A stretch of DNA of 64,000 bases, from the NCBI RefSeq assembly GCF_002407605.1, contig NZ_NXGV01000004.1:211391-275390 (forward strand), read 5' to 3'. Every line of letters begins with the position of its first letter. Position 1 is the first letter of the stretch. The notes under the pieces were generated by a model that saw only the letters and a program-made list of their open reading frames with translations, had not been told where the DNA came from and did not search any database. Source of the stretch: Marinobacter sp. ANT_B65 (GTDB lineage: Bacteria > Pseudomonadota > Gammaproteobacteria > Pseudomonadales > Oleiphilaceae). Positions 36,330-45,689 of this stretch are shown piece after piece. A program made the position numbers and the translations under genes.

Positions 36330-37112
36330 TCACGACCGGCTGAAGTTCCCCTCCCGCCGTTCTTTTACAGCCGCCATCCCTTCCTTATGATCAGAAGTTC
36401 TGGCTAACCATGCCTGCTCTGCAAACTCATGTTCGAGGCGCACCCGCAACTCCTCACCGAGTCCCTGGCGGAGCGTAGCCCGGGTAGACTCCACTGCCAG
36501 GGGAGCACAAAGGGCAATCTCTGAGGCCAGTGCCAGTGCTTCATCACGAACCTTGTCCGCCGCAACCAGCACGTCACCCAGCCCGAATTCAAGAGCCTCT
36601 TCGCCCTTGATCCGGCGACCGGTAAGGAGCATCAACCGTGCCCGCTGCTGGCCAATCAGTCGCGGTAACACCAGACTGATCCCGAACCCCGGGTGAATGC
36701 CGAGTTGCACGAAGTTCGCAGCAAAGCGGGTCTCGGGGCAGATCACCCTGAAGTCCGGCACCAGCGACAAACCTAGCCCACCACCAATGGCTGCACCGTG
36801 AATTGCTCCAACCACCGGCTTGTTGCACTCAAACAACCGGACGGCTGCTTTATACAACGTAATGGCGCTGTTATCAGAACCCGGTTTGAAAAGATCATTG
36901 CCGCTGGAAGAAAAGTCCGCCCCGGCGCAGAAAGCCTTCCCCTGGGCTGCGAGAACTATGGCCCGGCAGCGGTCATCCTGATCAAGAACCTCAAAGGTTT
37001 CCGCAAGGTGCTCAATCAGCGTCACATCAAAAAAGTTAAGTGGTGGCCGGCAGATTTCCACCAGTGCCACATGGCCATGCCACTCTACAACAACATCTTC
37101 AAATTTATTCAT
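36330..37112 (-). CDS. Enoyl-CoA hydratase/isomerase
   Basis: A 260-residue crotonase-fold protein. AFCAGADFSSSG and HGAAIGGGLGLSL hold the two backbone NH groups of the oxyanion hole. HPGFGISLVLPRLIG follows, where classical hydratases have catalytic glutamates; Glu is not evident there, so isomerase or another crotonase reaction is possible. AGGAGA precedes the ATG. Last gene of an ACAD-ACAD-hydratase operon. Confidence 0.86.
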   Translation of the reverse strand: MNKFEDVVVEWHGHVALVEICRPPLNFFDVTLIEHLAETFEVLDQDDRCRAIVLAAQGKAFCAGADFSSSGNDLFKPGSDNSAITLYKAAVRLFECNKPVVGAIHGAAIGGGLGLSLVPDFRVICPETRFAANFVQLGIHPGFGISLVLPRLIGQQRARLMLLTGRRIKGEEALEFGLGDVLVAADKVRDEALALASEIALCAPLAVESTRATLRQGLGEELRVRLEHEFAEQAWLARTSDHKEGMAAVKERREGNFSRS

Positions 37113-37129
37113 GGGTTCTCCTGCTCACT

Positions 37130-38230
37130 TTATCGGGATACAACATCCCAGGCTCGGGTAGCGGCCTTGCCGGACCCATGAGTATCAATTTCAGATGCGA
37201 CAGCCATACCGAGTCGTTCAGACCAATAGAACTCTGAACCAAACTCCTCCCGCCAGCTCCAGACCCTGCGACTGTATTGATGCAACGGGTACTCAAAACT
37301 GAATCCCATGGCACCATGGGCCTGGTGTGCATCACGGGGCACCTTGCCTGCAGCCTCTGAAGCCACTACCTTGGCTGTTGCCACCGGAAGCAAAATATCC
37401 ATGCTTCCACTGAACGGCGCAGGGTGCGAAGACATCATGCGAATTGCCTGTTCAACCGCTGCGCCGGTAATGGCACTCTCACCCGCAATATCCGCGACCT
37501 TGTGCTGAACCGCCTGGAACTTGCCCAATGGGCGGCCGAACTGCTGACGCTCTTTGACATAGCCAACCGTCAGCTCCCCCATTTTTTCCAGCGCGCCAGC
37601 AATCTGGCATGCACGCACCAGTGCACAAAACTGCACCAGACCATCTGCCGTCATACCTTCTACCGGCTCAGACAACTGGTCAGGAACCGCTGAATTGAGA
37701 GTAACCCGTGAGCGTGCCTCACCAGCCAGGCTTTCATAATGCTGAACGTCCACGTCAGACGGGGCAAACACTGCTATGCGGATCAGGCCGCCTTCTGTTA
37801 CTGGCATTACCAGGATCTCAGCCTCAGGCACTCCCGTGGCTGCTTCTACCACACCGTTGATTTCCCCCTGCGCCAGCACTGGCAGGTCGCCGCCATCCAT
37901 CGCCAACGCCGCCCAACCGCCAGTAATCGCAAGTCCGCTTTCAGCCTGCAACAGACTGGCAACCAGCGTATCAGCCAGAGGCACCGGCAGAGCAAAACCG
38001 GCCGCCTGACGAATCAGATTGAAACCCAGGGCCAGCGACCCCCCGACACCACCAGCAACCTCAGGCACCCACGCCAGAGTCAGGCCTGCCTCAAGGACAG
38101 CCTTTTGCAGGCGTGCAGGAGCCTCACCACATTCAGAGCCATTAACAGTCTCTGCATCACACTGATCAGTAAACAGGCGGTGAGCAGTATCACGAATCAG
38201 CTGATCCGTTTCTTCCATATCAAATCCCAT
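37130..38230 (-). CDS. Acyl-CoA dehydrogenase-like, non-catalytic subunit
   Basis: A 366-residue ACAD-fold protein. The start at 38230 has GGGGGA upstream; the longer open frame to 38377 overlaps the preceding gene. KERQQFGRPLGKFQAVQHKVADI is recognisable, but the base-bearing helix reads QFCALVRACQIAGALE and the C-terminus lacks a GGSNEI motif. It should pair with the ACAD encoded just upstream (38256-39416). This repeats, on the other strand, the two-subunit arrangement at 31468-33831. Confidence 0.86.
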   Translation of the reverse strand: MGFDMEETDQLIRDTAHRLFTDQCDAETVNGSECGEAPARLQKAVLEAGLTLAWVPEVAGGVGGSLALGFNLIRQAAGFALPVPLADTLVASLLQAESGLAITGGWAALAMDGGDLPVLAQGEINGVVEAATGVPEAEILVMPVTEGGLIRIAVFAPSDVDVQHYESLAGEARSRVTLNSAVPDQLSEPVEGMTADGLVQFCALVRACQIAGALEKMGELTVGYVKERQQFGRPLGKFQAVQHKVADIAGESAITGAAVEQAIRMMSSHPAPFSGSMDILLPVATAKVVASEAAGKVPRDAHQAHGAMGFSFEYPLHQYSRRVWSWREEFGSEFYWSERLGMAVASEIDTHGSGKAATRAWDVVSR

Positions 38231-38255
38231 AATAAATCCCCCGTGAGCCGCTAGC

Positions 38256-39416
38256 TCAGCGTAACCCCATGCCACGGGCGATGATGCCCTTGAGTATCTC
38301 GTTGGTACCGCCCCGCAAGGTGAACGAGGGTGACCGCAGCAAACTGTCGGCCATGAGATTCTGCAGCTCATCGCCATAACCCTGCTTCATGCGTACCGGC
38401 CAGAACTCCCGTAGCCGTTCAATAATATCCTGCTCAAACCGGGTTCCCAGATCCTTGACCAGTGCGGCCTCCACTTCAGGGGAACGCCCTTGCCCCAGCA
38501 AAGCGGCAACCCCGAGGGACATGGCACGTAACCCACGGATACGGGCAACAATACTGCCCACAACCGCGGCCTGGTGCCCGGTCATGTTCGACGCGCCCTG
38601 CTGCAATGCTTTCTCCAGCGCAACAAAGGTGCTCAGAAAACGTTCCGGTCCCGAGCGCTCCAGCGCCAGCTCATTGGTGATCTGCTTCCAGCCCTCACCG
38701 ACAGCACCCAATACTGCATCGTCCGGCACGAAAACCTTCTCGAAATGGCTTTCGTTAAAGTGCTCTACGCCACTCATGTCCCGGATACCCCGCACCGTTA
38801 CCCCGGGAGAATCCAGTGGAATGAAAAACTGGGTCAGCCCATCATGGCGCTTTTCAGGATTCCGCTCTCCGGTGCGTGCGAGTACTGTCATGTATTGGCA
38901 TTGCTGTGCGCCAGATGACCAGAGTTTGGTACCAGTAACCTCCCAGCCCCCTTCTACCCTGATCGCCCGCGTGCGGACAGAGGCAAGGTCTGAACCGGAT
39001 TCAGGCTCACTCAGACCCAGCGCCACAAAGCACTTACCTGCGGCAATCTGCGGCAGGATTTTCTGTTTCATGTCTTCAGTTCCGGTAGCCAGGATCAGCG
39101 GCCCGCTCTGGCGATCAGCAATCCAGTGGGCATGTACCGGGGCTCCCGCCACCAACATTTCTTCAGTAATCACGTAGCGATGGAGGGCACTCAGTTCACG
39201 GCCACCGTACTGCCGGGGCCATGTAACACCGATCCAGCCTTTCTCACCAAGTTTCCGGCTGAACTCCGGGTCAATCCCGGCGCACCAGCAGTCCGTTACC
39301 GGAGTAAAACCACCACCACGGACTTCCTCTTCAAGAAAGGCTCGCACTTCCTTGCGAAGCTCATCTACGCTTTCATCAATCTGCGGAGCGGGAAAATTGA
39401 AACGAACACTTTCCAT
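38256..39416 (-). CDS. Acyl-CoA dehydrogenase, catalytic subunit of a second two-subunit enzyme
   Basis: A 386-residue ACAD from the ATG at 39416; an in-frame GTG 9 bp earlier is possible and neither has a strong ribosome site. GLSEPESGSDLASVRTRA and LRGGTNEILKGIIARGMGLR are typical. Glu253 in ELALERSGP is the probable base, absent in the partner. The pattern recalls FadE pairs acting on bulky or branched CoA esters. First gene of a three-gene operon downstream of a terminator. Confidence 0.88.
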   Translation of the reverse strand: MESVRFNFPAPQIDESVDELRKEVRAFLEEEVRGGGFTPVTDCWCAGIDPEFSRKLGEKGWIGVTWPRQYGGRELSALHRYVITEEMLVAGAPVHAHWIADRQSGPLILATGTEDMKQKILPQIAAGKCFVALGLSEPESGSDLASVRTRAIRVEGGWEVTGTKLWSSGAQQCQYMTVLARTGERNPEKRHDGLTQFFIPLDSPGVTVRGIRDMSGVEHFNESHFEKVFVPDDAVLGAVGEGWKQITNELALERSGPERFLSTFVALEKALQQGASNMTGHQAAVVGSIVARIRGLRAMSLGVAALLGQGRSPEVEAALVKDLGTRFEQDIIERLREFWPVRMKQGYGDELQNLMADSLLRSPSFTLRGGTNEILKGIIARGMGLR

Positions 39417-39455
39417 AATGAGCACCCATATAAATCATTAGTATTTTGGTCAGGC

Positions 39456-39487
39456 AAAAAAAAGGTTTTCTGAATCACCAGAAAACC
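39456..39487 (-). terminator. Rho-independent terminator of the TRAP-ligase operon
   Basis: On the minus strand GGTTTTCTG (39487-39479), a 6-bp loop and CAGAAAACC (39472-39464) form a perfect 9-bp stem followed by eight T (39463-39456). It ends the transcript of the ligase at 39597 and separates it from the ACAD operon. Confidence 0.9.
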
Positions 39488-39596
39488 CGGACTCAACCTT
39501 AAAAGGGGCCAACAAACAACAACGAGTTATTAATATCAGGCATTTCAATCCAGCAAACAAATATCAATAAAACATAAACCCGATATAACTCTGACA

Positions 39597-41192
39597 TTAC
39601 TTCATATCATCAACTATCATTTTACGGATTTCGGTTTTCAGTATTTTATTAACTGTTGATACAGGCAATGCCTCTTCCATAAAAGTAACACCAGTCGGAC
39701 ATTTATAATGTGCAATCCGCTCCCGGCAATAATCCTTGATGTCAGTTTCAGTAACCCGGCCGGGCTCTACCAGTCGTATTACCGCATGGACAGATTCGCC
39801 CCATTTTTCATGGGGCACTCCTATCACCGCGCATTCACTTATATCCGGATGCCGGGACAGAATATTCTCAATTTCAATGGGGTACACATTCTCACCACCA
39901 CTGACGATCATGTCTTTGATCCGGCCAACAAGGAAAAGATAACCATCCTTATCCAGGTACCCACTGTCTCCGGTGTAGTACCAGCCGTCCTGCAGCACCG
40001 CATCTGTCAGCTCCGGAGCGCGCCAGTAGCCTGTCATGACATTGGACCCTTTGACCGCAACTTCCCCCACCTCTCCAGGAGCCAGGGGGCGCCGTTCACC
40101 ATCCACTATCCGGACATGGTTGTGGAATATCGGGCGACCTACAGACTCCAGTCGTGGCAAATGTTCCGGATCAAGAGAGTGATCATCGCTATCAAGCACA
40201 GTCACAACCGGCGACGCTTCCGTCATGCCATAGGACTGAGTAAACAACACACCTGGCAACACCCTCAGAGCCCGCTCCAGCAATGCCACCGGGATCGGGG
40301 CAGCACCATAGGTAACAAGCCGGAGGCTCGACAGGTCAAAATCCGAAAATCCCGGATGGTCAAACATCATCTGAAGCGTTGTGGGCACAAGCTGCAAGGT
40401 ATTGATGCTGTATTTCTCCACCAGCTGCATCACCTCAACAACATCAAAACGAGGCACAATCACCGTGTGGGTTCCGGTCATGGTCGCAGTGTAAACACGA
40501 GACCCCGCTGCGGTATGAAACATGGGGCCGGCAAGCAGGTGGGTTTCGCGCTCAACCATGCGGTACCAGGAAACCCCACCCAGGGCGTTGGTAAACTGGT
40601 TGATATGGGAGAGCATCACCCCCTTGGCACGACCCGTTGTGCCGCCGGTGTAGAAGATAACCAGAGTATCGTCATTGCCACTGGGTTCCAGCTCAGCCTC
40701 TTCAGTTTCCGACACCAGCCTTTCGTACGCCATCATGTGCGAAGGTGCCTGCTCTGCCGGCCCCGCAAAGACCACAGACTTTAAGGCGGGACAGGCATCT
40801 GCGATGGCCTCAGCCTGTTTCAGGTGATGCTCGTCTACCAGCAGAACCACCGGTTCGGCATCTTCTATACAAGCAATCATCTCACCACCGGACAGACGGA
40901 AATTCACTGGTACAACGATGGCCCCGGCCATAGGTGCAGCAAAGAACAACTCGAAGCACCAGTGCGAATTGAAGCCCAGATAAGCAACCCGGTCACCGGG
41001 GCCTACTCCCAGTCCAGCCAGGGCATTCGCCAGCCCCTGGCAACGGTTATAAGTCTCCCTCCAGCTGAAGGTCCTGCCCTCAAAGCTGACTGAAGGACTC
41101 CGGGGCCAGCACTCCGCAGCTTTTTCCAGCAGGTGATGAACTGCTATGGCTGCCGGTTTCCGGTTTGTATTAGCTGTATTCTCACTGATCAT
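39597..41192 (-). CDS. Acyl-CoA synthetase (AMP-forming)
   Basis: A 531-residue ligase. The P-loop is FYTGGTTGRAKG (about residues 171-182), with SGGENVYPIEIE in the hinge part and a C-terminal Lys in STVNKILKTEI. It follows the dctM of the three-DctP system by 22 bp and is the last gene before a strong terminator. As in the 4.9-9.7 kb unit, a TRAP system is joined to a ligase, so the imported compound is probably thioesterified at once. Confidence 0.9.
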   Translation of the reverse strand: MISENTANTNRKPAAIAVHHLLEKAAECWPRSPSVSFEGRTFSWRETYNRCQGLANALAGLGVGPGDRVAYLGFNSHWCFELFFAAPMAGAIVVPVNFRLSGGEMIACIEDAEPVVLLVDEHHLKQAEAIADACPALKSVVFAGPAEQAPSHMMAYERLVSETEEAELEPSGNDDTLVIFYTGGTTGRAKGVMLSHINQFTNALGGVSWYRMVERETHLLAGPMFHTAAGSRVYTATMTGTHTVIVPRFDVVEVMQLVEKYSINTLQLVPTTLQMMFDHPGFSDFDLSSLRLVTYGAAPIPVALLERALRVLPGVLFTQSYGMTEASPVVTVLDSDDHSLDPEHLPRLESVGRPIFHNHVRIVDGERRPLAPGEVGEVAVKGSNVMTGYWRAPELTDAVLQDGWYYTGDSGYLDKDGYLFLVGRIKDMIVSGGENVYPIEIENILSRHPDISECAVIGVPHEKWGESVHAVIRLVEPGRVTETDIKDYCRERIAHYKCPTGVTFMEEALPVSTVNKILKTEIRKMIVDDMK

Positions 41193-41214
41193 TAAATTCA
41201 GGCTCCGAAACTGG

Positions 41215-42561
41215 TCAACCCATACTGTTGGGAATTAGCAGAGATATAATCGGGAACGCGACGATCAGACCCAGCACAACCAGATCTGCCACCAGGAACT
41301 TCATTACCCCGAAGAAGATGGTGTGCACCTTGATCTCCTTGCCAACTACGCTGCTGATAACGAACACATTCATGCCCAGAGGCGGAGTAACCAGTCCGAT
41401 TTCCAGAAGCTTGACTACAACAACACCAAACCAGATCAGATCCATTCCCATGCCTTCCACCAGAGGAATGACAAATGGCAAGGTCAGAAGCATGGTTCCG
41501 ATGGAGTCCAGGAACATGCCCAGAACGATGTACAGCAGAACAATGAAGAACAGCACCATCCAGGGCTCAAGGCCCAGTCCGTCGACAAAGCCGACAAAGG
41601 CGCCGGTAACTCCGGTCAGCGATACAAAGGAAACAAAGATCTTTGCGCCAACTGCAATGAAAAAGAGCGCAGCGGACTGGAAAGCGGTTTCCTTCATGGA
41701 GCTGAGGAAATCTGCCCAGCTCAGCCGGCCTGAAAGTGCGCCGAAACCAATTACAAACAACAGACTCACCGCTGCAGCTTCCGTAGCAGTAAAGAACCCG
41801 CCATAGATACCACCGATGATAATGGTCATCAGGGCTAGCGCGGGCCAGCCTTTAAGAGCGGCTTTGAGCCGGTCGCGATTGGTGAAGTTAAGATCCTTGG
41901 GTGCCGGCGCATGCTCCGGTTTGACCATGGCCCAGATGACCACCACCAGAATAAACCCGCCAATAGTAAGAATGCCCGGAAGTACGCCTGCCAGGAACAG
42001 CTTGTTTACAGACTGCTCAGTAAACATGCCGTACAGGATGAACAGTACACTGGGCGGAATAAGCGAACCCAGGGTTCCGCCCATGGCGACTGTGGATGTT
42101 GCCAGCTGTTTGTTATAACCAAACCGTAGCATCTCTGGCACACAGATCCTGCCCATGGACGAGGCACATGCCAGGCTGGACCCGGTGATGGCCGAGAAGC
42201 CACCGCAACCAAACAGAGAGGCAATCGCCAGGCCACCAGGCATCTTGGCCAGCCAGACCCGGACCGCCGCGTAAATATCGGTAGTGATACGGGAGTGATA
42301 CGCAATATGTCCTGCCGCGATGAATAGCGGGATCATGCTCAGGGAATAGGAGTGGATAAAATCGAAGGCATTGGATTCGATCAGGGCCATAGCCGGACGC
42401 AATCCGCGCTCAAACATGAATTCACCACCAGGGCGCCATGCATAAGTAACCAGCGAACAAGCCGAAGCCACACCAACCAGTACGAATGCGATTGGCACCC
42501 GCATGATCATCAGAACCAGCGCGATAGCAAAGCCCCAGCCGCCAATAATGGACGCTTCCAT
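41215..42561 (-). CDS. dctM: TRAP transporter large permease DctM
   Basis: A 448-residue large permease with about 12 membrane segments. AITGSSLACASSMG, GTLGSLIPPSVLF and LVTPPLGMNVFV are the family motifs. It starts 1 bp inside the dctQ stop (TGATG). It must serve any of the three DctP proteins upstream, as no other dctQM pair lies in this operon. Confidence 0.92.
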   Translation of the reverse strand: MEASIIGGWGFAIALVLMIMRVPIAFVLVGVASACSLVTYAWRPGGEFMFERGLRPAMALIESNAFDFIHSYSLSMIPLFIAAGHIAYHSRITTDIYAAVRVWLAKMPGGLAIASLFGCGGFSAITGSSLACASSMGRICVPEMLRFGYNKQLATSTVAMGGTLGSLIPPSVLFILYGMFTEQSVNKLFLAGVLPGILTIGGFILVVVIWAMVKPEHAPAPKDLNFTNRDRLKAALKGWPALALMTIIIGGIYGGFFTATEAAAVSLLFVIGFGALSGRLSWADFLSSMKETAFQSAALFFIAVGAKIFVSFVSLTGVTGAFVGFVDGLGLEPWMVLFFIVLLYIVLGMFLDSIGTMLLTLPFVIPLVEGMGMDLIWFGVVVVKLLEIGLVTPPLGMNVFVISSVVGKEIKVHTIFFGVMKFLVADLVVLGLIVAFPIISLLIPNSMG

Positions 42562-43160
42562 CAGTAAGTTACCTCATCATTGGTTTCCGGCAGCTTGCTG
42601 TTAATCACACCAAACGCTTCCAGGATGTCATGGATGGCCAGGTCAACCAGCCGGATAAAGAACAGGAAATATCCCAGAAAGAACAACGTCTGCCCTGGCC
42701 ATTTCGGCAGTTCCATCAAACCGAAGAAATAGGCTCCGGATTCAAAGGCGTCCACCATGGACAGACAAGCCGCATAGGTAATCGGTGCCACCGCAACCAC
42801 GCCGACTATTGCTGTCAGTACATTGAGTCCTTTCTGGAACTTCGGCCCCAGCCTCTGGGTAAAGATTTCAACGCAAATAAATCCGCGGTCCGCTGCAACA
42901 AAGGCAAGCGGCAGAATCAGGGCGCCAATCATCATTTCGCCCACAATGACAATTTCATCCGGAATGCCGGATGATGAAAATGTACGCAACAGGACACTGC
43001 TGGCGATAATCAGACACAGGCCCATGATGCAAACCACTCCGACCAGCAGGAAAATATTTTCCAGCCAGGCCAGTGAGCCTCTTGCACAGCCAAGCGCCTT
43101 CATGGACGCAGACGTCGGGCTATGGGTCTGAAGTGGTTCCGTACGCTCGGTGACAACCAT
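42561..43160 (-). CDS. dctQ: TRAP transporter small permease DctQ
   Basis: A 199-residue membrane protein with four hydrophobic segments after an N-terminal hydrophilic stretch of about 35 residues. The ATG at 43160 has GGGAGG 5 bp upstream; the longer frame to 43199 is not supported. ADRGFICVEIFTQRLG is the typical loop. Confidence 0.88.
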   Translation of the reverse strand: MVVTERTEPLQTHSPTSASMKALGCARGSLAWLENIFLLVGVVCIMGLCLIIASSVLLRTFSSSGIPDEIVIVGEMMIGALILPLAFVAADRGFICVEIFTQRLGPKFQKGLNVLTAIVGVVAVAPITYAACLSMVDAFESGAYFFGLMELPKWPGQTLFFLGYFLFFIRLVDLAIHDILEAFGVINSKLPETNDEVTY

Positions 43161-43227
43161 ATGCACCTCCCGGTAGGGACCTGCCCAGGCTCTGGGCAAA
43201 TCACGATTTCTGAATGATGGTGTTTTC

Positions 43228-43275
43228 CGGTCAAACTGACCGTTCAGGAACTGCCGACAGCAACACCGCCGGCAG
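43228..43275. repeat. Two adjacent short hairpins between dctP and dctQ
   Basis: CGGTCA/TGACCG (43228-43233 and 43237-43242) and CTGCCG/CGGCAG (43251-43256 and 43270-43275). Hairpins after a binding-protein gene often protect the upstream mRNA so that more binding protein than permease is made. No T-tract is present. Confidence 0.45.
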
Positions 43276-43287
43276 CAGGATCAGCAA

Positions 43288-44364
43288 TCAGCTTCGGTTC
43301 CAGGGATAACCTTTCTCATCCAGTTCAGCCTGGTACTTGTTCAGCAGTGCCTGGTATTCGTCCCAGATCGCCTTGCCATCAAGCCCGGCTTTGTTCATGT
43401 CACTGATCCAGGCGTCTATGTACTTGTCTGACTGGGCAAACAACCCGGCACGCATCTCATCAGACCATTTGATGACTTCAACCTTGTTGCCAAGCTCACC
43501 TGTAGGCAGTTTTTCGGTCACATCCTGGTTTTCAGCAACGAGCCTCTGAGCATAGAAGTCGACCATCTCCGACCCCACCTTCCGCATCAGTTTCTGCTGC
43601 TCAGCAGACAGGTCATCCCAGGACCATTTATTCATGACCATCGCGAAGCCGGCAATCTGCCCCCAGTTCATAAGTGCCACGCTGGTGGTAACTTCCGGCG
43701 TTTTGAAGGCGCGCATGGCATACAGGTAGCCACCAGAGCAGTCCACCAGTCCGGTGTCCAAAGCCTGATATACCTCGGAATAAACGAAGTTCACCATATT
43801 CGCACCAACCTCATCGAGGATCTTGGCGTAGATGGCGGAGGCCCGGATTTTCTTGCCGGCAAAGTCCTCCAGCTTCTCGATACGTACATCACCCGCGCAT
43901 TCGAACTGCATCTCGCTGGTGGAGTAGTTGGTGACATAAACCACATCGTTATTGTCAAACTGCTGTTGCAGTTGCTCGTTGGTGGTCATCAGTTCATACA
44001 TGGCCCGCATGCCCACCCAGGCATCAGACTGGGGCACCGGAATATCGCCGACGCTCAGAGCACGCATCTTCTGCGGCTCATAAGCGGAAAGTACTGATCC
44101 CATATCCGCGGTTCCGGAGCTGACGCCACCGAGAATCGCACTGTACTTCAGCAAGGCGCCGCCCCAGTGAATGTCCAGCTTCAGGTCGCCGCCAGACTGG
44201 TCTTTCAACTGATCGGCGAAGTACTGCAAAGCTGCGGCCCTGGCGCCCCGGTTGGGACTTCCTTCGGCATAACGCAGGGTTGTTTCAGCCATGGCTGGCG
44301 CAAGTGTCGTCAGAGAAAGAACTGAACCTACTATCAGAGATTTGCATATATTATTGATATTCAT
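43288..44364 (-). CDS. dctP: TRAP substrate-binding protein DctP, paralogue 1 of 3
   Basis: A 358-residue protein with a signal peptide ending APAMA (residue 26). The mature N-terminus (TTLRYAEGSPNRGARAAAL), HWGGALLKYSAILGGVSSG and C-terminal GYPWNRS are shared with the next two DctP proteins. ATG at 44364 follows AAGGA. It is closest to dctQM and probably their original partner. The variable parts between the shared blocks suggest a different ligand from its paralogues. Confidence 0.9.
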   Translation of the reverse strand: MNINNICKSLIVGSVLSLTTLAPAMAETTLRYAEGSPNRGARAAALQYFADQLKDQSGGDLKLDIHWGGALLKYSAILGGVSSGTADMGSVLSAYEPQKMRALSVGDIPVPQSDAWVGMRAMYELMTTNEQLQQQFDNNDVVYVTNYSTSEMQFECAGDVRIEKLEDFAGKKIRASAIYAKILDEVGANMVNFVYSEVYQALDTGLVDCSGGYLYAMRAFKTPEVTTSVALMNWGQIAGFAMVMNKWSWDDLSAEQQKLMRKVGSEMVDFYAQRLVAENQDVTEKLPTGELGNKVEVIKWSDEMRAGLFAQSDKYIDAWISDMNKAGLDGKAIWDEYQALLNKYQAELDEKGYPWNRS

Positions 44365-44438
44365 TTTTATTATATCCTTTGTTTTTAAGGGCAATTTATT
44401 CGATCATCCGCCATTCCAACGGCATACCTGAAAGGTTC

Positions 44439-44461
44439 GGCAAGGAGGGAGCATCCTTGCC
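44439..44461. repeat. Hairpin between dctP paralogues 2 and 1
   Basis: GGCAAGGA (44439-44446) and TCCTTGCC (44454-44461) form a perfect 8-bp stem with a 7-bp loop. It lies 14 bp after the dctP2 stop on the minus strand. No T-tract follows, so mRNA stabilisation or processing is more likely than termination. Confidence 0.5.
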
Positions 44462-44474
44462 TGCCAGCCAGGTA

Positions 44475-45542
44475 TCAGCTCTCCCAGGGGTAACCTTTGG
44501 AATCAACCTGAGCCTGATATTTTTTCAGCAGTTCAATGTAGTGGTCCCAGATCTGTTGACCAGCCATCCCGCGACGATTGACGTCTTCAATCCAGCTATC
44601 ACGGAACTTGAGAGTCGCATCAAGAATTTTCTGGCGTTCTTCCGGAGCCATATCGGTAACCGGAACCACCTTTCCAAACCCGCCACTGGCGAGACTCTTG
44701 GCAACTTCGCCCGCATCTTCGATTGTCAGCTGGGAAAAATGATCGATCATGTTGTCACCAGCCTGCATCAGAATCGCCTGCTGCTTCTCATCAAAATCAG
44801 ACCAGACAAAATCGTTCATCACGATGGCAAAACCCAGCAACTGGCCCCAGTCAACCCGGGTTACCGACTCAACTACTTCGTATGTCTTGTAGGCTTTCAT
44901 GGTGTAGAAATAGCTGGCGAGACAATCCACCAGACCTGTATCCAGCGCCTGATAGACTTCACCGAAAGTCATGCTCACGGTGTCAGCCCCAAGGTCTGCC
45001 AACACGTTGGTATAGGTGCCGGTAGCGCGGATCCGTTTGCCCTTGATATCGTCAACAGTAAGAATCTGGTTGCCCGCGGTACATTCGAACTGGACACCTG
45101 TTGTACTGAAATTACTGAGATAGACCAGAGACTGTTCGGCAAGGGACTTTTTGAGCTGGGGCTCGGTGGTCATGAGGTCATACATTGCACGCATACCTAC
45201 CCAGGGATCTGCGTATTCGAGGGGGATATCGCCAATGCCAAGTGCCTTCAGTTCCTGCGGCTCGTAGGATGACAGTACCGTGCCAAGGTCAGCACTACCC
45301 GCAGAAACACCGTCCAACACACCGCTCCACTTGAGCAGCGCACCACCCCAGTGGATATCGACTTTGATATCGCCACCGGACAGACGCTCAACTTCATCGG
45401 CAAAAAACTGAACAGCTGCGGCACGGGTGCCCCGATTAGGCCCACCTTCTGCGTATCGCAACACAACTTCTGCATGGGCCTGAACGGCCCCTGCCATAAC
45501 CAGAATAAACCCTAAAACCAGAGATCTGAGTGTTGTTACCAT
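44475..45542 (-). CDS. dctP: TRAP substrate-binding protein DctP, paralogue 2 of 3
   Basis: A 355-residue protein with a signal peptide ending VQAHA (residue 24). The longer frame to 45620 is rejected because GGGAG lies 8 bp before the ATG at 45542. It shares RYAEGGPNRGTRAAAVQFFA and HWGGALLKWSGVLDGVSAG with its neighbours and ends KGYPWES. It lies between paralogue 1 and the thioesterase gene, all on one strand. Confidence 0.9.
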   Translation of the reverse strand: MVTTLRSLVLGFILVMAGAVQAHAEVVLRYAEGGPNRGTRAAAVQFFADEVERLSGGDIKVDIHWGGALLKWSGVLDGVSAGSADLGTVLSSYEPQELKALGIGDIPLEYADPWVGMRAMYDLMTTEPQLKKSLAEQSLVYLSNFSTTGVQFECTAGNQILTVDDIKGKRIRATGTYTNVLADLGADTVSMTFGEVYQALDTGLVDCLASYFYTMKAYKTYEVVESVTRVDWGQLLGFAIVMNDFVWSDFDEKQQAILMQAGDNMIDHFSQLTIEDAGEVAKSLASGGFGKVVPVTDMAPEERQKILDATLKFRDSWIEDVNRRGMAGQQIWDHYIELLKKYQAQVDSKGYPWES

Positions 45543-45659
45543 GACATTGCTCCCGAGGGGTTTTGTTTTTGTTAGCCGTGGCAGATGAACAACACCCACC
45601 ACACGCAACCAAACTATCACCGGAAACCAATATCAACAACGACCCATATTTTATAGAAC

Positions 45660-45678
45660 CCATGCCTTGCTGGCATGG
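45660..45678. repeat. Hairpin between thioesterase and dctP paralogue 2
   Basis: CCATGCC (45660-45666), loop TTGCT, GGCATGG (45672-45678). It is 12 bp after the thioesterase stop on the minus strand. The bases beyond it are AT-rich but not a clean T-run. It may be a weak terminator or a processing site. Confidence 0.45.
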
Positions 45679-45689
45679 ATAAACGGATT

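Noticed and set aside
39708..40784. Plus-strand open frame of 358 codons opposite a ligase gene
   Set aside because: The minus-strand frame encodes all adenylate-forming ligase motifs; the plus-strand frame has none.
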